Below, one piece after another: positions 6,179 to 11,358 of a DNA stretch of 11,358 nucleotides (position 1 is the first letter of the stretch; every line of letters starts with the position of its first letter). The notes below the pieces were generated by a model. The model saw nothing but the letters and a program-made list of their open reading frames with translations, searched no databases and was not told the origin of the DNA. This DNA is from an uncultured Clostridiaceae bacterium (GTDB taxonomy: Bacteria; Bacillota; Clostridia; Lachnospirales; Lachnospiraceae): contig CAMWOF010000046.1 in the NCBI GenBank assembly GCA_947175805.1, forward strand, positions 1 to 11,358, given 5' to 3'. A program made the translations under genes and the position numbers.

Positions 6179-7069
6179 TTAAAACAGCGGTTCCTTCAAA
6201 ATTGCAGTACCAATTCCCTTTTCGGTGAAGAACTCCAAAAGCAGGCAGTGTTCTAACCGTCCATCAAGCACATGAACCCTTGCCACGCCGTTTTTAATGG
6301 CATCAATACAGTTGGTCAGCTTCGGCAGCATACCACCGCCCACAACGCCCTTGTCAATAAATTCCTGGGCAGTCTGAATGTCCATCTCGGAAATCAGCGT
6401 GGTCTTATCATTCGGATCCACAAAAATGCCCTCAATATCCGTCAGAAACACCAGCTTTTCCGCATTGATAGATGTGGCAATAGCGCAGGCTGCGTCATCC
6501 GCATTGATATTGTAGCTCTCATAGTCGTCACTGGAGCCAATAGGGGCAATTACCGGAATAAAATCATTGTCAATCAGCGTATCTAAAATCGCGCTGTCCA
6601 CCTCTGTAACCTCGCCCACATAACCGATATCCTTGCCGTTACTGTATTTTTTCTGTACCTTAATTAAATCGCCGTCCTTGCCGCTGATGCCCACAGCCTT
6701 AAGCCCAAGCTTCTGCATCATTTGCACCAGGTTCTTGTTAACCTTAGATAACACCATCTCGGCAATCTCCATGGTTTCGTCGTCCGTCACCCTGAGTCCG
6801 TTGACAAATTCCGGCTCCTTGCCGATCTTTTCCACCCATTTGCTGATTTCCTTGCCGCCACCATGAACAATAATCGGCTTTAAGCCAATCAGCTTTAAGA
6901 GTGCCACATCTTTAATCACATTATAGCGCAGCTCCTCATCAAGCATAGCGCTGCCACCGTACTTTACGACTATTTTCTTTCCGTTAAATTTCTGGATATA
7001 AGGCAGCGCCTCGCTCAATGTCTGTGCCTTGATGAGCACCTGCTGCATATCCGTATTCTGATTAATCAT
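6179..7069 (-). CDS. argB: Acetylglutamate kinase, predicted arginine-inhibited type
   Basis: The 296-aa enzyme phosphorylates N-acetylglutamate with ATP, the second step of arginine synthesis, in the cytoplasm. Family landmarks are present: KYGGSAM with Lys36, HGGG at 69-72, NGLRVT with Arg93, the NINADDAA segment around 187-194, and GGGMLPK with Lys250. About 30 residues precede the core, including LSEALPYIQKF. This is the extra N-terminal helix known from hexameric arginine-sensitive kinases and absent from the arginine-insensitive E. coli enzyme. The C-terminal HCLLLEFFTEKGIGTAI also fits the arginine-site signature. End-product inhibition is therefore predicted. GGAAGGA precedes the ATG at a 7-nt spacing. 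The gene lies 64 nt after argJ and is the last recognisable arg gene of the run; argD, often next in related clusters, is missing here. Confidence 0.97.
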   Translation of the reverse strand: MINQNTDMQQVLIKAQTLSEALPYIQKFNGKKIVVKYGGSAMLDEELRYNVIKDVALLKLIGLKPIIVHGGGKEISKWVEKIGKEPEFVNGLRVTDDETMEIAEMVLSKVNKNLVQMMQKLGLKAVGISGKDGDLIKVQKKYSNGKDIGYVGEVTEVDSAILDTLIDNDFIPVIAPIGSSDDYESYNINADDAACAIATSINAEKLVFLTDIEGIFVDPNDKTTLISEMDIQTAQEFIDKGVVGGGMLPKLTNCIDAIKNGVARVHVLDGRLEHCLLLEFFTEKGIGTAILKEPLF

Positions 7070-7097
7070 CTCTTTTTCCTTCCTTCATATGTCGGAT

Positions 7098-7110
7098 GCT
7101 CCCAAGGAGC
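7098..7110 (-). other. Short GC hairpin in the argJ-argB gap
   Basis: GCTCC and GGAGC form a 5-bp stem with a 3-nt loop midway between the argJ stop and the argB start. It is short and not followed by a U tract, so it is more likely a processing or stability element, or chance, than a terminator. Confidence 0.25.
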
Positions 7111-7133
7111 GTGTTTCCTGATTTTAACCCGGA

Positions 7134-8366
7134 TTATGACCGATAATCCGCATTGATTTTAACATAATCATAGGTCAAATCGCAACCCCATGCTGTGGCT
7201 TTTACATCCCCTGCCTTCACATCCACTGTAATTACCACCTGTTCCGGCGTCATGATCTCCGTGGCAAAGTCCTCGTTATAGTCAGTCGCCATGCCGTTTT
7301 CCACCAGCTTCAAGGTTCCCTTTTCGCTGGAAACCGGAACATCCACCTTATATGGGTCAAACTGTGCGCCGGAATAGCCCATGGCACAAAGAATTCTTCC
7401 ACAATTGGCATCCCTGCCAAAAATCATTGCCTTTGTCAGATTGGAGGTGATAATGGATTTACTGAGAAGCACTGCCGTATCCTTATCCGGGGCATTTATG
7501 ACCGTGGTTTCCAAAAGCCTTGTAGCTCCCTCTCCATCCCCGGCAATCTGCTTAGCAAGATAGGTATTCACCATATTTAACGCCTCGCAGAAGATCTCAT
7601 AATCCCCATTTTCTTCTGTAATCTCTGTGTTACCCGCCATACCGTTTGCCATAATCAGCACTGTGTCATTTGTTGAGGTATCTCCATCCACGGATACCAT
7701 ATTAAAGGTATCCTTTATATTTTCCTTCAACGCTTTCGTAAGCAACGGCTTGCTGATTGCCACATCAGTGGTGAGAAAGCCTAACATGGTTCCCATATTT
7801 GGATGAATCATGCCGGAGCCCTTACACATGCCTCCCAAGGTGACCGTCTTTTCCCCCAGCGTAAACTGCACCGCAATCTCCTTTTTGTGGGTATCCGTAG
7901 TCAGAATTGCCTCCGCCGCCAACGTGCCTGCCTCCCGGCTTTCAGCCAGCTTCCCGGAAAATGCCTGAATCCCACTGCTGATAATATCCATATCCAACTG
8001 CTTTCCGATAACACCGGTGGATGCAACAAAAACTGCTTCCTTTCTGAGTCCGAAAAGCGCAGCGGTCTCTGCCGCCATCCGCTCGGTATTTTGATAGCCC
8101 TCGTCACCGGTACAGGCATTGGCAATACCGCTGTTAATCACAACTGCCTGCGCCGTCTCACATTCCTCCACAATTTTTTTATCCCACAGCACCGGCGCTG
8201 CCTTTACTACATTTAAAGTAAAGGTTCCCGCTGTGACGGCAGGCTTTTTGGAATAAAGCATTGCCATGTCCTTATTTGTTTTTCCGGCCTTGATTCCGGC
8301 GCGGAGCCCCCACGCCGAGAAGCCTTTTGCAGCGGCTGCGCCGCCCTCGATTATGTTGATTGCCAT
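7134..8366 (-). CDS. argJ: Bifunctional glutamate N-acetyltransferase / ornithine acetyltransferase
   Basis: A 410-aa ArgJ. It moves the acetyl group from N-acetylornithine to glutamate, closing the cyclic arginine route, and in bifunctional forms also acetylates glutamate from acetyl-CoA. ArgJ precursors cleave themselves before a conserved threonine that becomes the nucleophile of the beta chain. Here that site is GMIHPNMGTMLGFLTTD with Thr193, giving chains of about 192 and 218 residues. The residue before it is Gly, where many family members have Ala. The oxyanion segment ASTGVIG (115-121), GDGEGATR and the ending CDLTYDYVKINADYRS are typical. ATG at 8366 has AAGGAG 9 nt upstream. The gene begins 33 nt after argC. 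Whether this copy is mono- or bifunctional cannot be told from sequence; no argA or argE is present in the window. Confidence 0.97.
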   Translation of the reverse strand: MAINIIEGGAAAAKGFSAWGLRAGIKAGKTNKDMAMLYSKKPAVTAGTFTLNVVKAAPVLWDKKIVEECETAQAVVINSGIANACTGDEGYQNTERMAAETAALFGLRKEAVFVASTGVIGKQLDMDIISSGIQAFSGKLAESREAGTLAAEAILTTDTHKKEIAVQFTLGEKTVTLGGMCKGSGMIHPNMGTMLGFLTTDVAISKPLLTKALKENIKDTFNMVSVDGDTSTNDTVLIMANGMAGNTEITEENGDYEIFCEALNMVNTYLAKQIAGDGEGATRLLETTVINAPDKDTAVLLSKSIITSNLTKAMIFGRDANCGRILCAMGYSGAQFDPYKVDVPVSSEKGTLKLVENGMATDYNEDFATEIMTPEQVVITVDVKAGDVKATAWGCDLTYDYVKINADYRS

Positions 8367-8399
8367 AATGATTCACTCCTTATCCTTTTGCTCTGCCCG

Positions 8400-9440
8400 C
8401 TATGGGAACATCGGCACAAGCTCCAGCCCCGTCCGCTCTGGAAGTCCAAACATCAGGTTCATATTCTGCACCGCCTGGCCGGCTGCGCCCTTCACCACAT
8501 TATCCAATGCGCCCATGACCACAATCCGGTTCGTGCGCCCATCCAGCTTAAAATTGATATCCACAAAGTTACTGCCCTCCACCCAGCGGGTCTCCGGGCA
8601 CACATCCTGCTCCAACATTCTGATAAAATATTCATCCCTGTAATACTTATCATAGGCCGCCCTGACCTCCTCATAGGATACCTGCTTCATCAGATTCGCA
8701 TAGGCGGTAACTAAAATTCCCCGGTTCATCGGTACCAGATGGGGCGTAAAGATAATCCTGATATCCTCCCCTGCCGCATATCCAAGCTGTTCCTCAATCT
8801 CCGGCGTATGCCTATGGGTCAGAACGCCGTATGCTTTCATGCTCTCATTGACCTCACAGTAGAGATTTTGCACCTTTGCCCCTCTGCCAGCGCCGGATAC
8901 ACCTGATTTTGCATCCACGATAATACTCTGTGCATCCACAAGCCCTTCCTTCACCAGCGGATAGAGGGATAAAATGGAGCATGTCGTATAACATCCCGGA
9001 TTGGCAAGCAACCTGGCCGCCTTCACCTTGTCCCTGTTGATTTCTGTCAGCCCGTACACCGCTTCTTCTATAAACTGCGGAGACTTATGGGTGATTTTAT
9101 ACCACTGCTCATACACCCCCACATCCTTTAGTCTGAAGTCTGCGGAAAGGTCAATCACCTTCACCCTGGAAAGCACATTTTCATTTACCAGGGAGGCACA
9201 AAGCCCTTGAGGAGTGGCAGTAAAAATTACATCCGTCTGCTCCATCATCTCTTCTATGTTATCATCCTTACAGATATCATCCGCCAGTTGAAACATATTA
9301 CCGAATATGCTGGAATATCTCTCATCTATGTAGCTTCTTGAACCAAACCATGTTAATTCTACATCCTTATGATTTAATAATAATCTCACAAGCTCCTGTC
9401 CCGCATAACCGGTGGAGCCAATAATACCTGCTCTAATCAT
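8400..9440 (-). CDS. argC: N-acetyl-gamma-glutamyl-phosphate reductase
   Basis: A 346-aa NADPH-dependent reductase that converts N-acetylglutamyl phosphate to the semialdehyde, the third step of the pathway. The N-terminus MIRAGIIGSTGYAGQELVRLL carries the dinucleotide-binding glycine motif (8-14). The catalytic cysteine is Cys150 in LLANPGCYTT. The conserved THRHTPEIEEQL (208-219) includes the active-site histidine region, and KSGVSGAGRG (178-187) is also typical. The frame extends 13 codons further to a GTG at 9479, but ATG at 9440 is chosen because AAGAGG lies 8 nt upstream and the protein then starts directly with the Rossmann strand, as usual for ArgC. It is followed closely by argJ and argB, in a common Gram-positive order. 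Confidence 0.97.
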   Translation of the reverse strand: MIRAGIIGSTGYAGQELVRLLLNHKDVELTWFGSRSYIDERYSSIFGNMFQLADDICKDDNIEEMMEQTDVIFTATPQGLCASLVNENVLSRVKVIDLSADFRLKDVGVYEQWYKITHKSPQFIEEAVYGLTEINRDKVKAARLLANPGCYTTCSILSLYPLVKEGLVDAQSIIVDAKSGVSGAGRGAKVQNLYCEVNESMKAYGVLTHRHTPEIEEQLGYAAGEDIRIIFTPHLVPMNRGILVTAYANLMKQVSYEEVRAAYDKYYRDEYFIRMLEQDVCPETRWVEGSNFVDINFKLDGRTNRIVVMGALDNVVKGAAGQAVQNMNLMFGLPERTGLELVPMFP

Positions 9441-9460
9441 ATTTTCAACCTCTTTTCTAT

Positions 9461-9473
9461 AATGTTGGATGCT
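9461..9473 (-). promoter_or_regulatory. Shared leader word upstream of argC (repeated upstream of argB)
   Basis: AGCATCCAACAT on the minus strand lies about 33 nt before the argC ATG. The same 12-mer with one change, AGCATCCGACAT (7100 to 7089), lies 31 nt before the argB ATG. The similar position in two short gaps of one operon is suggestive, but function is unknown and chance is not excluded. Confidence 0.2.
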
Positions 9474-9512
9474 TGACACTACCCCATTTTTTACTATCTA
9501 TTTTGGCATACG

Positions 9513-9845
9513 TTACTGCCCGGCATCCTCTTCCCTTTTATAAATACCTGCTTCCCGCCCCCAGGACACAAAAACATATTCATAATCGGGATACTCCTTT
9601 ATCTGATATATCTTAGCGCCAGAGTCTGTCTTGCAAATCAATACATTTGTCACTGTATAATCTGTAAGTGAATCCGGCGAATATCTGATATCATTTAAAA
9701 CTATACCGTCTCCCCGCTCTACCGCCTCATTCCGGTAACTCTTATTATGTGTAAGCACATACATAAAAGATATTAAAATTCCGGCGAGGACAACGCCTAT
9801 GATCAAAAACGGCATTAACAAAGGCTTATCATAATCCTCATCCAC
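9513..9845 (-). CDS. Small single-pass membrane protein, first gene of the arg operon (function unknown)
   Basis: An unrecognised protein. The open frame can start at TTG 9860, but GTG at 9845 is chosen because GGAGG lies 8 nt before it, inside the longer frame. This gives 110 aa. Residues 1-8 are acidic and short, a hydrophobic helix spans about 9-31 (LLMPFLIIGVVLAGILISF), and a soluble tail of about 78 residues follows. The tail alternates strand-like stretches (GDGIVLNDIRYS, YTVTNVLICKT, KIYQIKEYPDYEYVFVSWG), suggesting a small beta-rich extracytoplasmic domain, although orientation is not certain. There is no lipobox. It lies 72 nt before argC, behind the promoter at 9893-9921 that mirrors the argG promoter, so it is expected to be expressed with arginine genes. 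Membrane anchoring and beta character are inferred from composition; no function is assigned. Confidence 0.75.
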   Translation of the reverse strand: MDEDYDKPLLMPFLIIGVVLAGILISFMYVLTHNKSYRNEAVERGDGIVLNDIRYSPDSLTDYTVTNVLICKTDSGAKIYQIKEYPDYEYVFVSWGREAGIYKREEDAGQ

Positions 9846-9892
9846 TATAAATCCCTCCAACCACTGTCTGCAACAATCGCTGCGATTTAATA

Positions 9893-9921
9893 ATTATACA
9901 TCTTTATTGCATATTATGCAA
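9893..9921 (-). promoter_or_regulatory. Promoter of the small membrane protein-argCJB operon
   Basis: On the minus strand, -35 TTGCAT (9916-9921) and -10 TATAAT (9893-9898) are exactly 17 bp apart, with a perfect -10. Transcription would start near 9886, about 40 nt before the GTG start. The palindrome at 9907-9921 covers the -35, so a bound regulator would block RNA polymerase. Confidence 0.8.
9907..9921. promoter_or_regulatory. Operator palindrome 1, probable ArgR/AhrC site
   Basis: TTGCATATTATGCAA is a perfect 7-1-7 palindrome over the -35 of the leftward promoter. Its reverse complement is identical to operator 2 at 10057-10071. Known ARG boxes are AT-rich palindromes with TGAAT/ATTCA half sites; this site has TGCAT/ATGCA and is one base shorter in the centre. 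ArgR is therefore the likely but unproven binder. The downstream TGTATAATTATTAA over the -10 resembles a weaker second box about 21 bp away, centre to centre, as in tandem ARG boxes. Confidence 0.65.
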
Positions 9922-9956
9922 CATGTATTTTTGCGGTTCAACCTTCGTCATTTACA

Positions 9957-9974
9957 AAAGCATAAATATTCAAG
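9957..9974 (-). promoter_or_regulatory. Candidate isolated ARG box between the promoters
   Basis: On the minus strand CTTGAATATTTATGCTTT matches the Bacillus ARG box consensus CATGAATAAAAATKCAAK in its left half and in the ATGC of the right half, about two thirds of positions. It is weaker than the palindromes and lies in AT-rich DNA where partial matches are common. Confidence 0.3.
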
Positions 9975-10056
9975 AAACCAGTATATTTATACCTTCTTTC
10001 CGTTATGTACAAAAAAACGGCACAGCATTTATTTTCAGGAAAAATGAAAATTAGGG

Positions 10057-10071
10057 TTGCATAATATGCAA
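10057..10071. promoter_or_regulatory. Operator palindrome 2, probable ArgR/AhrC site at argG
   Basis: TTGCATAATATGCAA is the exact reverse complement of operator 1 and sits in the same place relative to transcription, with its first six bases forming the -35. Downstream, TGTATATTAATTAA over the -10 resembles a second, degenerate box at a two-turn spacing. Confidence 0.65.
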
Positions 10072-10085
10072 GATTCATGTATATT
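10057..10085 (+). promoter_or_regulatory. Promoter of argG
   Basis: -35 TTGCAT (10057-10062) and -10 TATATT (10080-10085) are separated by 17 bp. The start would be near 10092, giving a leader of about 48 nt with a ribosome binding site AAGGAGGA (10123-10130) 9 nt before the ATG. The promoter is a near copy of the leftward one. Confidence 0.75.
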
Positions 10086-10139
10086 AATTAAATGTACAAT
10101 ATAGCAACAAATTGCTCATAACAAGGAGGAACTTCTATT

Positions 10140-11354
10140 ATGAAGGAAAAGGTAATTTTAGCATACTCAGGCGGTCTTGATACCACCGCACTGATTCCAT
10201 GGTTAAAGGAAAACTATGACTTTGAGGTCATCTGCTGTTGTATTGATGTAGGCCAGGAAAGCGAGCTTGACGGTCTTGAGGAACGGGCAAAGCTCTCCGG
10301 CGCAGCCAAGCTGTACATAGAGGACATTGTGGACGAGTTCTGTGATGAATATGTTGTCCCTTGCGTACAGGCAAACGCCATTTACGAAAACAAATACTTA
10401 CTGGGCACTTCCATGGCAAGACCGGCTATTGCCAAAAGACTGGTAGAAATTGCCAGAAAGGAAGGCGCTACCACCATATGCCACGGCGCTACCGGAAAGG
10501 GCAACGACCAAATCCGTTTTGAGCTGGGCATTAAGGCATTGGCGCCTGACTTAAACATTATTGCAGCATGGCGGGATGACAAGTGGACATTACAGTCCCG
10601 TGAGGAGGAAATCGCTTACTGCAAGCAGCATGGCATTGACCTTCCGTTTTCTGCCGACAACTCCTACAGCCGTGACCGGAACCTATGGCATATCAGCCAT
10701 GAAGGCCTGGAGCTGGAGCTTCCTGAAAACGAACCGAACTACGACCATCTGTTAGTGCTCGGCGTTACACCGGAAAAAGCGCCGGATGAGGGCGAATATG
10801 TCACCATGACCTTTGACAAGGGCGTTCCAAAGAGCATTAACGGTAAGGAAATGAAAGTGTCCGATATTATCCGGGAGCTGAACCGTCTGGGCGGCAAGCA
10901 CGGTATCGGTATTATTGACATTGTTGAAAACCGCGTTGTGGGCATGAAGTCCCGGGGCGTATATGAGACGCCGGGCGGAACCATTTTGATGGAAGCGCAC
11001 CAGCAGTTAGAGGAGCTGATTCTTGACCGGGAAACGACAGAGATGAAAATCAACCTGGCCAACAAGTTTGCACAGCTTGTATATGAGGGAAAATGGTTCT
11101 CTCCGTTGCGCGAGGCAATTCAGGCATTTATTGAGAGCACACAGCAATATGTGACCGGTGAGGTAAAGTTCAAGCTCTATAAGGGGAATATCATCAAGGC
11201 CGGAACAAAATCCCCGTACTCCCTCTACAGCGAGGAGCTGGCTTCCTTTACTACCGGCGAATTATATGACCACCATGACGCAGAAGGCTTCATCACGCTC
11301 TTCGGCCTTTCCACAAAGGTACGCGCCATGAAGATGAAGGATTTGGAAAAGTAA
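10140..11354 (+). CDS. argG: Argininosuccinate synthase
   Basis: A complete 404-aa enzyme joining citrulline and aspartate with ATP to give argininosuccinate, the penultimate step of arginine synthesis. The ATP pyrophosphatase loop AYSGGLDTTAL lies at 8-18. HGATGKGNDQIRFE (115-128) is the family signature for substrate binding. YSRDRNLWHIS and the SRGVYETPGGT segment are also diagnostic. The length is normal for bacterial ArgG. ATG at 10140 follows a strong AAGGAGGA at a 9-nt spacing. It is transcribed away from argCJB, and its own promoter carries the same operator, so both arms should respond together to arginine. The stop at 11352-11354 lies at the window edge. argH, the usual partner, is not visible and may follow beyond the window. 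Confidence 0.98.
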   Translation: MKEKVILAYSGGLDTTALIPWLKENYDFEVICCCIDVGQESELDGLEERAKLSGAAKLYIEDIVDEFCDEYVVPCVQANAIYENKYLLGTSMARPAIAKRLVEIARKEGATTICHGATGKGNDQIRFELGIKALAPDLNIIAAWRDDKWTLQSREEEIAYCKQHGIDLPFSADNSYSRDRNLWHISHEGLELELPENEPNYDHLLVLGVTPEKAPDEGEYVTMTFDKGVPKSINGKEMKVSDIIRELNRLGGKHGIGIIDIVENRVVGMKSRGVYETPGGTILMEAHQQLEELILDRETTEMKINLANKFAQLVYEGKWFSPLREAIQAFIESTQQYVTGEVKFKLYKGNIIKAGTKSPYSLYSEELASFTTGELYDHHDAEGFITLFGLSTKVRAMKMKDLEK

Positions 11355-11358
11355 GCCA

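Larger units (their letters stand above)
9846..10139. other. Divergent regulatory region between the argCJB operon and argG
   Basis: This 294-bp AT-rich gap holds two back-to-back promoters whose operator palindromes are centred 150 bp apart, plus a candidate ARG box between them. A 13-nt palindrome (9875-9887, AATCGC/GCGATT) sits at the predicted 5' end of the leftward transcript. A 5-bp stem (10103-10116, AGCAA/TTGCT) lies in the argG leader. No open frame of note is seen in it. Confidence 0.8.

Noticed and set aside
7803..8216. Plus-strand open frame of 137 codons inside argJ
   Set aside because: argJ is unambiguous on the other strand and the frame has no start signal.
9846..10139. Riboswitch or T-box in the arg intergenic region
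   Set aside because: Predicted leaders are only about 40-48 nt long and contain only short stems, too small for a T-box or known riboswitch.

Overview
The window reads as chromosome of a low-to-mid-GC Gram-positive anaerobe of the Clostridia, most likely Lachnospiraceae. The grounds are the protein style (lipoprotein signals, an OmpR-type two-component pair, a GerMN lipoprotein, an ArgJ-type arginine pathway), strong AGGAGG-like ribosome binding sites, TTG/GTG starts and AT-rich intergenic DNA. Genus cannot be fixed from sequence alone. No rRNA, tRNA, CRISPR array, insertion sequence or phage gene is seen.

Region 1 (1-4045, all minus strand) is a tight cluster: a recognisable promoter (4017-4045), then a ComEA-like lipoprotein (SLBB plus helix-hairpin-helix), an OmpR-family response regulator, a membrane histidine kinase, a GerMN-domain lipoprotein, and the first 67 codons of a probable ComEC that runs off the left edge. 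The late-competence DNA uptake genes comEA and comEC therefore flank a regulator-kinase-lipoprotein trio in the same order as actinobacterial mtrA-mtrB-lpqB.

Region 2 (4096-6107, minus) holds a small YdcZ-family membrane protein and a solute-binding lipoprotein that has no permease beside it. Between them lies an unusual element: 35-bp tandem repeats abutting a perfect 14-bp inverted repeat, just upstream of the ydcZ-like ribosome binding site.

Region 3 (6179-11354) is arginine biosynthesis. A minus-strand run of an unrecognised 110-aa membrane protein, argC, argJ and argB faces a plus-strand argG across a 294-bp divergent intergenic region. ArgJ implies the cyclic acetyl route. ArgB carries the N-terminal helix and C-terminal signature of arginine-inhibited enzymes. 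ArgG consumes the citrulline made further down the pathway. argD, argF and argH are not in the window. Both divergent promoters are near-duplicates: each has TTGCAT and a TATAAT-like hexamer 17 bp apart, with the same 15-bp palindrome lying over the -35. This is strong internal evidence that one regulator, probably ArgR/AhrC, controls both arms and therefore the uncharacterised first gene too.
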